Assembly: GCF_007830445.1 (NCBI RefSeq)
Contig: NZ_VLKR01000046.1
Span: 1-39,487, forward strand
Direction of reading: 5' to 3'
DNA: 39,487 nucleotides
Origin: Sphingobacterium siyangense
GTDB taxonomy: Bacteria > Bacteroidota > Bacteroidia > Sphingobacteriales > Sphingobacteriaceae
The position numbers and the translations under genes are program-made. Position 1 is the stretch's first letter, and each line of letters starts with the position of its first letter. The notes under the pieces are model-generated. The model did no database searches. It saw only the letters and a program-made list of their open reading frames with translations, and was not told the DNA's origin. Below are positions 25,575-32,797 of the stretch, piece after piece.

Positions 25575-26033
25575 ATGAATTTTATTATTGTATTGGTCAC
25601 TTTTATTGCTATGGAGGGCGCAACCTGGCTTATCCATAAGTATATTATGCACGGCTTTCTCTGGGTATTACATCGCGATCATCATGATCATAGCAATGCG
25701 GGCTTTTTGGAAAAGAATGATTACTTTTTTATCATTTTTGCCCTTCCTACCATCGCGTTGATGTATTTTGGTTCGTTAAGGGGATACAATTATCTGTTTT
25801 ATATTGGATTAGGGATTATGCTTTATGGTATGGCATATTTCTTTGTACATGATATATTTATCCATCAACGCTTCAAATGGTTGAGTAAAACAAATAACCG
25901 TTACTTTTTGGCGCTTCGTCGTGCCCATAAACAACATCATAAACATTTGGGGAAAGAGGAGGGCGAATGTTTTGGCTTTTTATATGTTCCGATGAAATAC
26001 TTTAAAATGTATACTAACAATGAAAAAATATGA
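25575..26033 (+). CDS. crtZ: Beta-carotene hydroxylase CrtZ
   Basis: The 152-aa membrane protein shows the histidine clusters of the fatty-acid-hydroxylase-type di-iron enzymes: HKYIMH (21-26), HRDHH (33-37), FVHDIFIHQRF and RAHKQHHKH. It adds 3-hydroxyl groups to the beta-rings of carotene, giving zeaxanthin. It begins 9 nt after crtB, and its stop overlaps the start of the cyclase gene by four bases (ATGA). Confidence 0.92.
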   Translation: MNFIIVLVTFIAMEGATWLIHKYIMHGFLWVLHRDHHDHSNAGFLEKNDYFFIIFALPTIALMYFGSLRGYNYLFYIGLGIMLYGMAYFFVHDIFIHQRFKWLSKTNNRYFLALRRAHKQHHKHLGKEEGECFGFLYVPMKYFKMYTNNEKI

Positions 26034-26731
26034 TGCCATATACTTACTCGCTTATCTTATTTTTTACGGTCATAATCTGTTTTGTCGCATCCTTCGACAA
26101 GCGGCTTCGATTCGATCGTGAGTTTGTCCCATTTTTAAAGTCAGCGGCACTTGTTGCTGTATTTTTTATCGCTTGGGATGTCTGGTTTACCAGTAAGGGA
26201 GTATGGTGGTTTGACACAAGGTACACCCTAGGCCTGGTTATAGCAGGCTTACCATTGGAAGAATGGTTATTCTTTATATTTATCCCTTTTTCCTGTATAT
26301 TTACTTATTTCTGTATCGATAAATTTTTTAGATTACAATCGCTTTCCGCCTTTAATAATATCGTAGTCTTTGTGAGTGTCATTATATGTGCTGTGGTGGC
26401 ACTTCGATATGCCGACAGAATTTATACGGTTGTTACCGCTACGGTGACTATCGTGACGTTAGTGCTTTTTCACTTTGCATTTCGGATTCAATGGATTACG
26501 CAGGCCTCTGTAGTCTTCACCTTGCTTATGTTGGGTTTTTTACCTGTCAATGGTATACTCACCGGAACAGGGTTGGATTCTCCGATAGTAAACTACAATC
26601 CCATGGAATTTATGGGGATCAGGGTGCTTACGATTCCGGTTGAAGATGCGGTGTACGGATACACCCAGTTTTTGTGGGTTCTTTACTTTTTTAAAAAATT
26701 TCAAAGCAGGCCTAAGAAACCCAATATATAA
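26030..26731 (+). CDS. crtYcd: Lycopene beta-cyclase, fused CrtYc-CrtYd type
   Basis: The 233-aa product has about seven membrane helices and two copies of the lycopene-cyclase-domain motif Px(E)E/D: LPLEEWLFFIFIPFSCIF in the first half and IPVEDAVYGYTQFLWVLYFF in the second. In Actinobacteria these halves are separate CrtYc and CrtYd proteins; here they form one chain, as in Bacteroidota. It closes the two ends of lycopene to beta-rings. Translational coupling to crtZ by the ATGA overlap is clear. Confidence 0.9.
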   Translation: MMPYTYSLILFFTVIICFVASFDKRLRFDREFVPFLKSAALVAVFFIAWDVWFTSKGVWWFDTRYTLGLVIAGLPLEEWLFFIFIPFSCIFTYFCIDKFFRLQSLSAFNNIVVFVSVIICAVVALRYADRIYTVVTATVTIVTLVLFHFAFRIQWITQASVVFTLLMLGFLPVNGILTGTGLDSPIVNYNPMEFMGIRVLTIPVEDAVYGYTQFLWVLYFFKKFQSRPKKPNI

Positions 26732-26917
26732 AGAAGAATTCAGATTCACTGTATTGTCTAAAAAAATAGCAACTTAGTCAAAAATAGCTTCAGAAAATAC
26801 TAGTTCAGAGGCCGTTTTTTCTTACGACATTGCGAATTGCCTGTTGAAATAAAGCTTAGATAATTTACTCCACTTTTTTGAGCGTTATCATTTCATTAGG
26901 CAATTTTTATTCTTTTA

Positions 26918-26925
26918 TACATTTG
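26918..26925 (+). promoter_or_regulatory. Candidate -7 element for the Crp/Fnr gene
   Basis: TACATTTG matches TAnnTTTG and would give a leader of about 40 nt before the ATG at 26972. No clear -33 box. Confidence 0.35.
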
Positions 26926-26971
26926 ATTTCATTAGTTTTGTCACTCATCCAACAATTGAGAATAACATTTA

Positions 26972-27535
26972 ATGGATCACATCATCGCAGCTATACGAGC
27001 TCATTTCGATATAAAAAAAGAGCCTTTGGAAATATTGTTAAGCAATTTAACCATGCTAAGCGTTCCTAAAAAGACAAAACTAATACAGCCAGATAGAAGC
27101 GATAAGAACATTTATTTTGTCGAAAAAGGTATTGCCCGCGCCTACACCATACGCGATGGAAAAGAGGTAACCTCCTGGTTTAGCAAGGAGGGGGATTTAC
27201 TTTATTCAACAAATAGTTTTCACGGATTTGTGTCAGGGTATGAGACTGAAACAGTACAGGTTCTCGAAGATTCACTTTTATATTATATGACAATAGATCA
27301 ACTGGAAATGCTTTCCCGTGATTATATCGATATTGCTAACTGGATGCGATACGTCCATCAGAAAGCTTTTGTTGAGATGGAACGTCGGTTAATCAACCGC
27401 TTATATCTTTCGGCCGAGAAAAGATATGAAGATTTTATGGTTAACCATGCAAAATTGGCCCAGCGGGTAAATTTGGGATATATAGCGTCTTTTCTTGGTA
27501 TATCACATGTGACGTTATGTGCACTTCGAAAATAG
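26972..27535 (+). CDS. Crp/Fnr-family regulator (cyclic-nucleotide-binding-like)
   Basis: The 187-aa product has an N-terminal cNMP-binding-like jelly roll (about 20-115) with IYFVEKGIARAYTIRDGKEV and DLLYSTNSF. A long helix (KAFVEMERRLINRLYLSAEK) leads to a short C-terminal HTH (LGYIASFLGISHVTLCALRK). The consensus phosphate-binding cassette residues for cAMP are not conserved, so another or no ligand is likely. The size is standard for the abundant Bacteroidota short Crp group. It lies just before an acyltransferase gene, 76 nt away on the same strand, but that gene has its own promoter-like box. Confidence 0.82.
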   Translation: MDHIIAAIRAHFDIKKEPLEILLSNLTMLSVPKKTKLIQPDRSDKNIYFVEKGIARAYTIRDGKEVTSWFSKEGDLLYSTNSFHGFVSGYETETVQVLEDSLLYYMTIDQLEMLSRDYIDIANWMRYVHQKAFVEMERRLINRLYLSAEKRYEDFMVNHAKLAQRVNLGYIASFLGISHVTLCALRK

Positions 27536-27559
27536 CGCTATTTCTTTAACTACTTAAAA

Positions 27560-27588
27560 ATTGTTCCGGGGTGGATTGTTTATTTTTG
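27560..27588 (+). promoter_or_regulatory. Good Bacteroidota-type promoter for the acyltransferase gene
   Basis: ATTG (27560-27563) and TATTTTTG (27581-27588, exact TAnnTTTG) are separated by 17 bases, close to the known -33/-7 arrangement. The predicted start of transcription is about 17 nt before the ATG at 27612, which argues for that start over the TTG at 27606. Confidence 0.55.
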
Positions 27589-27611
27589 CATCTTAACCAA
27601 CTATATTGAGT

Positions 27612-28766
27612 ATGCAAATTTCTAATGCACATGTTGATCACCAACGAATTGCCTGGGTAGATGTATTGCGTTTTATCGCAATATTCATGGTAATCGCCAT
27701 TCATTGTTCAGATCCATTCAATGTATCGGCCGAAGCAAGGTCTAATCCAGATTTTAACTATTGGGGCTCCATCTACGGGTCGGCGCTAAGGGCCTGTGTA
27801 CCTATTTTTGTGATGATTACCGGATTACTGTTGCTACCTGTGAAAATGAGTATGGGTGAGTTTTATAAAAAGCGTCTTTTGCGTATTACAGTTCCGTTTT
27901 TATTGTGGTCGGTACTTTACAACCTTTTCCCTTGGATAACTGGACTATTGGGACTTCCGCCAACGATCATTTCAAATGTATTTGCTTATGCTGCCAAAGA
28001 TTCATCACAGTCGTTAGCAAGCGCACTTGTTCAAATTTCTTTAATTCCAATTAAATTCAATGTTTATACCGTACCCATGTGGTATATCTATATGTTGATC
28101 GGTTTATATCTTTACATGCCTTTCTTTTCCGCATGGGTTGAAAAGTCGACCTCGGGGCAGCAGAAGGTATTTTTGGGAATTTGGTTATGTACACTGGTTT
28201 TGCCTTATGCCTATTCATTTTTCTCAAAAGAGCTATTTGGCCTTAGTGCCTGGAATACTTTTGGTACATTTTATTATTTTGCGGGTTTTAATGGGTATTT
28301 ATTACTTGGATATGTATTGACTCATCACCTAAAAACCTGGTCTTTTCCCAAGACATTTTTAGTGAGTGTACCTTTATTTATAATCGGCTATACAATTACA
28401 TATACCGGCTTTAAATGGATGGCTTCCAATCCGGCTGCCAGTGAAGAACAGATCGAGCTGTTCTTTTTATATTGTTCTCCTCAAGTATTCATGATGACTT
28501 TAGCCATTTTCTTGTTAGTACGTACTGTAAAGTTGACGTCGGTAAAGATGAGAAGCATTTTTTCAAATATTACAAAATGTGGCTTTGGCATCTATTTAGT
28601 ACATTATTTTGTTGTAGGGCTTGGCTATTGGTTGGCCAATGTTCTTTCAATTCCAATATCACTAAAAATTCCTATGACTGCAGCCCTTGTTTTCCTAATT
28701 TCCTGGGGCTTTGTGTCTACTTTTTATACAATAATCCCGCGGGCATCAAAATGGATCTTCGGGTAA
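27612..28766 (+). CDS. Membrane acyltransferase, acyltransferase-3 family (OafA/WecH-like)
   Basis: The product has about 384 residues and 10 membrane helices. The family's N-terminal signature is present: AWVDVLRFIAIFMVIAIHCS, where the histidine is the catalytic candidate. MWYIYMLIGLYLYMPFFSAW and GFGIYLVHYFVVGLGYWLA match later conserved helices. These enzymes transfer acetyl or other acyl groups to surface sugars, exopolysaccharide or lipids, taking the acyl group from the cytosol. The substrate is unknown. It may be under the upstream Crp/Fnr regulator, but this is inference. Confidence 0.85.
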   Translation: MQISNAHVDHQRIAWVDVLRFIAIFMVIAIHCSDPFNVSAEARSNPDFNYWGSIYGSALRACVPIFVMITGLLLLPVKMSMGEFYKKRLLRITVPFLLWSVLYNLFPWITGLLGLPPTIISNVFAYAAKDSSQSLASALVQISLIPIKFNVYTVPMWYIYMLIGLYLYMPFFSAWVEKSTSGQQKVFLGIWLCTLVLPYAYSFFSKELFGLSAWNTFGTFYYFAGFNGYLLLGYVLTHHLKTWSFPKTFLVSVPLFIIGYTITYTGFKWMASNPAASEEQIELFFLYCSPQVFMMTLAIFLLVRTVKLTSVKMRSIFSNITKCGFGIYLVHYFVVGLGYWLANVLSIPISLKIPMTAALVFLISWGFVSTFYTIIPRASKWIFG

Positions 28767-28906
28767 GGATAGCTACCTTGATCGCGCTATATGCCAATGA
28801 TTGGGGAGCGATATTATGCATGTCTCTATTTCATTTAAAATAGCTCCAGCTATGAATACCAGTATTGGTACATCCTAAACACCGTTTGTAGGGTAATCAG
28901 CGTTGT

Positions 28907-29239
28907 CTATTGCTTTACCCAATAAAAAGTCTTAGAAAAAATACCTTTATGAGCCACTATTTTTAACTTTTTTCCCTGCAGGTACATTTCGCAATTGCCC
29001 TTTTGTCCAGTGTCGTGGTTTTCCACAGTCCCTTTCCACTCATTTTTTTCAAAACGAACATTATAAAGTGTTGGACGGCCTTTGGGATCGAGACCGGAAA
29101 ATTTTCCGCTGTTGTAAGAGATCGTAATAATGTAGCCTTCCTCAGTTTTCCATTTTCCTGCAAAATTATCATTAGAGGATTGTGCAACACTCATGATTGT
29201 CATAAAGATGATGACAAGGGATGATAGTATTTTTTTCAT
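28907..29239 (-). CDS. Small secreted DUF2147-like protein
   Basis: With the start at 29239 the product has 110 residues and a Sec signal peptide (MKKILSSLVIIFMTIMSVAQ). The mature part has a small beta-barrel pattern: FAGKWKTEEGYIITISYNS, EWKGTVENHDTGQKGNCEMY and a closing strand TFYWVKQ. This resembles DUF2147 (GxWxxxxG start, repeated strand pairs), but the match is partial. Function is unknown. The upstream start at 29266 would add residues before the signal and is less likely. Confidence 0.6.
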   Translation of the reverse strand: MKKILSSLVIIFMTIMSVAQSSNDNFAGKWKTEEGYIITISYNSGKFSGLDPKGRPTLYNVRFEKNEWKGTVENHDTGQKGNCEMYLQGKKLKIVAHKGIFSKTFYWVKQ

Positions 29240-29315
29240 ATTTAATGATTTCATACTGCAAAGCAAATTATAAAAATCTGCAGTGTTTTTAAGATATCTT
29301 AAAAAATGAAATTAG

Positions 29316-29876
29316 TTACCTGATCGCGCGTATCACGCTTAGTGTTTGTTGAGTAATGCCCAGATAGGAAGCAATATGTCCCAGGGAGGTTCGTAGCAAT
29401 ATGCCAGGAAATTTGTCGAGTAGATTTTTATAGCGCTGCTCGGCAGTTTGAAATTGTAATGCAAGAGTTTTATCGGATAACATACTTATCACTTGCAACG
29501 ATACTTGCAGCCGGAAGTCTTTAAAAGCGGGTATGCTATTACAGAGTTCATCTAGTTTGCTATAAGGGATAATACGCAGACTTGCTTCTTCCAATACTTG
29601 TTTGCCATAGGGGTGAGGACGGTTAAAAAAAATACTTTCAAAAGATACCAGGAAATTATTCTCGTCGAAAAAATAATGGGTGATATCTTTTCCATCTAAG
29701 TTATAAAAAGCGCGTAGTAATCCTTTTTCAATAAAATAAACATTTTGGTGATGATTATCTGGATGTGCCAGAATAATACCTTTCGCAAAAGTTTGTTTAC
29801 TAAAGGCTTTGTCGATAGCTTCGCATTCGGCGTTGTTCAATTTTATGTGCCTTAGTAGATAAGATATGAGTTCCAT
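29316..29876 (-). CDS. Crp/Fnr-family regulator (cyclic-nucleotide-binding-like)
   Basis: This 186-aa product is a second short Crp-type regulator. The jelly roll shows GIILAHPDNHHQNVYFIEKG and LLRAFYNLDGKDITHYFFDE, then a connecting helix with TLALQFQTAEQRYKNLL. The end is SLGHIASYLGITQQTLSVIR, the Bacteroidota form of the HTH. It is the same family as the protein at 26972-27535 but clearly divergent. The natural neighbour target is the small secreted protein gene just downstream on the same strand. Confidence 0.85.
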   Translation of the reverse strand: MELISYLLRHIKLNNAECEAIDKAFSKQTFAKGIILAHPDNHHQNVYFIEKGLLRAFYNLDGKDITHYFFDENNFLVSFESIFFNRPHPYGKQVLEEASLRIIPYSKLDELCNSIPAFKDFRLQVSLQVISMLSDKTLALQFQTAEQRYKNLLDKFPGILLRTSLGHIASYLGITQQTLSVIRAIR

Positions 29877-30018
29877 TTATTTCAAATATAGAAAAATACA
29901 GCAGGCTGCCCATGGCTCCTTTCCATATTTATTCTAATAGTCTCCAAGTCCATCAGGAAGTAGATAGATTAATTTTACTTTTGGCAAAAAAAATGTGAAA
30001 TGCAAGCCCAAGATTGTT

Positions 30019-30426
30019 TCAGTCCTCACCAAGTATCCTGTTTTGTCGCAGTCCTGTAACGACTGACGTTAATAATACAACGCTATAAGCCCACATGAGC
30101 CAAGAACCAAATGTTGCAGCTCGGCTTGACGGCATATTGGGAAAGATCTGTTCAAAAAATTGAATAGCGAATGTATCGAGAATCATTCCTGGCAATACCA
30201 ATAGCACTCCGGCCACTATATTTTCAAAACCTGAAAGTTTAAATCTTTTGAAAGTTACGATTGAGATCAAAATCAATGTAGGAATTACTGCTAGATATAA
30301 ACTGGTTAGTATGCCGGCTGAATCTGCAATAAAAAAGAATTGTCCCGCAAATCGGAAAGCCAACGTTGCCAAAAACCAAATTAAAAATCCGATAGCAAGA
30401 ACTGGTAAAATAAACGTTTTTTTCAT
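30019..30426 (-). CDS. Small four-helix membrane protein (DUF5367-like)
   Basis: With the start at 30426 the product has 135 residues and four membrane helices: FILPVLAIGFLIWFLATLAF, ILTSLYLAVIPTLILISIV, GFENIVAGVLLVLPGMILD and FGSWLMWAYSVVLLTSVVTG. The loop FFEQIFPNMPSSRAATFGSW is the most distinctive part. It looks like the DUF5367 group, from memory and with moderate certainty. A TAnnTTTG box at 30441-30448 lies between the two possible starts and supports the shorter one. Function unknown. Confidence 0.65.
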   Translation of the reverse strand: MKKTFILPVLAIGFLIWFLATLAFRFAGQFFFIADSAGILTSLYLAVIPTLILISIVTFKRFKLSGFENIVAGVLLVLPGMILDTFAIQFFEQIFPNMPSSRAATFGSWLMWAYSVVLLTSVVTGLRQNRILGED

Positions 30427-30818
30427 TTTTAAAATTTTGACAAAGGTACTATACGACAAACGCTACTTTTGAGATTCATCTAGAAGAAAATTCTATGTTG
30501 AGTAATAACATGATAGAAATTTTTGTAAATCTCTGGACTTGTGCAATGAGGAATTTTGATCAGCGAATGTAATGAATATCCCTTCCATTAGTTTATCAAG
30601 TTAGCTAAAGTTGATATTGGCTGACAAATATTCTTTGCAGACTTGATTAAGATTAACTAGCTGGAGATAAAGCTACAATAAATAGCTCATATTGTATATA
30701 TCAATTATGAATTCTACGAATGATGACATCGGGAAATTTGATGCCATTTATCTAAGTTTTTTGGGTAAATTGGATTTTTCTGAAACCCCCGATTTTAAAA
30801 GAACAAAAATTTTTCTTT
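30427..30818. other. 392-bp intergenic stretch
   Basis: Apart from the -7 box near its left end, it contains only one candidate gene: a 43-codon plus-strand frame at 30707-30838 listed separately. No repeat, terminator or RNA gene was recognised. Confidence 0.5.
30441..30448 (-). promoter_or_regulatory. Candidate -7 element for the DUF5367-like gene
   Basis: The minus strand reads TACCTTTG (exact TAnnTTTG), about 15 nt before the start at 30426. A leader this short is unusual, so the call is tentative. Confidence 0.35.
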
Positions 30819-30838
30819 ATGATGCACACAAAACATAA
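30707..30838 (+). CDS. Possible 43-aa ORF overlapping the next gene
   Basis: An ATG at 30707 opens 43 codons (MNSTNDDIGKFDAIYLSFLG, continuing with LDFSETPDFKRTKIFLYDA) and closes at 30838, 20 nt inside the following gene in another frame. The composition is protein-like, but nothing is recognised. It may be the N-terminus of a lost gene or chance. Confidence 0.25.
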   Translation: MNSTNDDIGKFDAIYLSFLGKLDFSETPDFKRTKIFLYDAHKT

Positions 30839-31850
30839 TCTTAGCTACTTCTTAACCCTTATTTTGTTTTTTTGTATTGTGACTGTAGGAAAGGCTCAGG
30901 TGCTACCATTCTATAACGTTACACCTTTGGAGGACGATGATTATTTTACAAAAACTGTTTTTTCATTCAATCCTGCTTTTATGAAAAGCAATAAAGTAAA
31001 AAGCATTCTACTGCAGAGTGAAGAGAAGATTGGTATGAAATATATTTACAGTTTTAACACTGACGGTATGGTGGTAAGTATGACGAGCATACGATATAAT
31101 AACGAAAAACCTGATACCGCTTTTTATACCAGATATTTTTATAATTTAAACGGACTCATCGATAAAAAAACAAGGATAGATTATTCCAATGGCATCGTAA
31201 AAGTGAATAGCTTCCAATACAATAAGAATAATAAAATTGATATCATCCGAACCTTCACATTGAATGCTCAGATGCCAAATAGGCCACAAAACAATGATTG
31301 GCAGGGAAAGCAATTTCCCAGAGCGGACAACATGATTTTAGAAGGCGCCTTACCTGACGAAAGCCTTTGGAAGAAAATGACAGCGAATAATGATTTTTCT
31401 TCCATGCAATATCGTTACTATACCGAAAACGAATTCGAGGCAGAAGAACGTACCGAATATTTCAATTTTAGTAAAAATAGCGGCGGTTCAGATACGTGTT
31501 ATCAAAAAAAGACGTATTACTATTTGAAAGGGCATCCGGTAGTGTTGTTTCTACATAATGGCTGTGCTGTCGAGAAAACACCATCTGAATTGTATCAATT
31601 CAAAGACGGACTTTTGGTACAGCTCACTGATGCACCTTCTTCCCCTGATCCCAAAACAGAAAAGTATGTCTACGACCAAAACCGAAACCTGAAACTAATG
31701 GAAGATAGTTGGAACGGACGAAAAGTAAGTGAGCTGGGAATGAGTTATGATGAAAAAGGCTTTTTGGTCTCCATACAGCGAAAGTCGGATGCTGCCAAGG
31801 CTCATTATTTTGAAGATCGTATTCTAAAGGCAATTTATAGTTTTTACTAA
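30819..31850 (+). CDS. Secreted protein of unknown function with YD-repeat-like strands
   Basis: The 343-aa product begins with a Sec signal peptide (NLSYFLTLILFFCIVTVGKA, cut before QVLPFYN). The mature chain is built from hydrophobic/tyrosine strand pairs such as YSFNTDGMVVSMTSIRYNNE, FYNLNGLIDKKTRIDYSNG, YVYDQNRNLKLMEDSWNG and YDEKGFLVSIQRKSD. These resemble the tyrosine/aspartate strand repeats of RHS/YD or MORN-like proteins but are not regular. No enzyme motif is visible. Its stop is one base from the stop of the convergent gene on the other strand. Confidence 0.65.
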   Translation: MMHTKHNLSYFLTLILFFCIVTVGKAQVLPFYNVTPLEDDDYFTKTVFSFNPAFMKSNKVKSILLQSEEKIGMKYIYSFNTDGMVVSMTSIRYNNEKPDTAFYTRYFYNLNGLIDKKTRIDYSNGIVKVNSFQYNKNNKIDIIRTFTLNAQMPNRPQNNDWQGKQFPRADNMILEGALPDESLWKKMTANNDFSSMQYRYYTENEFEAEERTEYFNFSKNSGGSDTCYQKKTYYYLKGHPVVLFLHNGCAVEKTPSELYQFKDGLLVQLTDAPSSPDPKTEKYVYDQNRNLKLMEDSWNGRKVSELGMSYDEKGFLVSIQRKSDAAKAHYFEDRILKAIYSFY

Positions 31851-31851
31851 C

Positions 31852-32259
31852 TCAATAACCATTGCTTCTTTTCCATATTCCATTTTCATCGAGAATTTTT
31901 AAATAACTTTTAGGCGACTCTTCTAATTGAAAACATTGAACCAGTTGATTGATTAAGGCAGTCAGAAAGTCAAAACAAACAGAAAAGTCCTCTTTTGAGT
32001 TATAAAAGCCACCCCACTCATTTAAGCTCCAACAAAATATATCGCCCCTGTCGGTCGTAATCGAAATCACGATGTTAGGGGTATCTACGTCGTTTTTTTT
32101 GTAGTAATCATAGTTTTCTCCGCCCAACAACGATATTTCACGGGCAGGAATGTTGATTGCACTTATGTCGGAAAATAAAACCGAACCAAAACAGGCACTG
32201 GTAAATCCGTCCTTATTCAGCGTTACTATTTCTGTCGATTGTCGTTCGGAAGCCGTCTT
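31852..32259 (-). pseudogene. 5'-truncated gene with a PH-like domain
   Basis: The obvious start (a TTG at 32130) is internal. The frame stays open far upstream with convincing coding sequence, TEIVTLNKDGFTSACFGSVL followed by FSDISAINIPAREISLLGG, but without any ATG, GTG or TTG. The pattern 'LNKDGF...G.VLFSDI..I' resembles the opening of PH-like STM3941/YcxB domains, whose membrane helices would be upstream and are missing here. Coding character fades at about 32262, where the opposite strand becomes coding for another protein. I infer that the gene lost its 5' part at a rearrangement junction. Confidence 0.55.
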
Positions 32260-32490
32260 AAATACGAGGCGGAAATTAAAGAATATTGCTGGAAGGTTTT
32301 GAGAACTTACCCAGACCTTAAGAAAGAAGCCTGGTTAATTGGACTGGAAGGGGGCGATTATATCTACAGTTTTGATGGACATTACGTTTTCATCACGGAT
32401 GATATCTGGAGTTTTAATTTAATCGCGAGGAAACCAGTACTAAAGTTGCTGGTAGAAAAGATAAAAGCCTTAAAAGCATCAGGTGAATGA
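32239..32490 (+). pseudogene. Probable 5'-truncated gene, unknown product
   Basis: Only a TTG at 32239 can start this 83-codon frame, and its first codons overlap the minus-strand gene antisense. Clear coding sequence begins at about 32262 with LKYEAEIKEYCWKVLRTYPD and continues LKKEAWLIGLEGGDYIYSF through GHYVFITDDIWSFN to a lysine-rich helix. I do not recognise the family; it could be a small alpha/beta immunity- or regulator-like protein. The missing N-terminus and the head-to-head neighbour suggest a deletion or inversion junction between 32255 and 32275. Confidence 0.45.
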
Positions 32491-32705
32491 TAGACTTCGA
32501 AGTTCAATAACCTGTAAATAATATGTCTTCATTGTTGGATGTTATAACCAACTTCTCATCGATTGTAAGGGCTGCCGATTTATTAAAAAAATAATTAGTT
32601 GAATAGCTTCAACGGGCTGTTTCCTGCTTATTAAATTTTGGCAGCGTTAAATTATCGGATATATATTACTCTTGTTACCCTCATAATAAAAATTTTCTTT
32701 CAATT

Positions 32706-32713
32706 TATTTTTG
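32706..32713 (+). promoter_or_regulatory. Candidate -7 element for the GT4 gene
   Basis: TATTTTTG matches TAnnTTTG. It overlaps a TTG that could otherwise extend the GT4 reading frame upstream, so it supports the ATG at 32798 and an 85-nt leader. Confidence 0.4.
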
Positions 32714-32797
32714 TATATTTATAAACCTCCCTACGTGCAGCACCTTGTCAAAGATACAAGAAGATCGTATGCAAGGACTTCACTTAAAAATCCAATA

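Noticed and set aside
23246..26731. Complete carotenoid pathway from isoprenoid precursors
   Set aside because: No GGPP synthase, idi or ketolase gene is present in the window; only the phytoene-to-zeaxanthin steps are supported.
28472..28843. 123-aa plus-strand frame inside and past the acyltransferase
   Set aside because: Overlaps the conserved acyltransferase helices in another frame; composition is Cys/Phe-rich and not protein-like.
32165..32300. Plus-strand frame starting MSENKTEPKQALVNPS
   Set aside because: It has an ATG but is antisense to more convincing minus-strand coding sequence and ends without recognisable structure.
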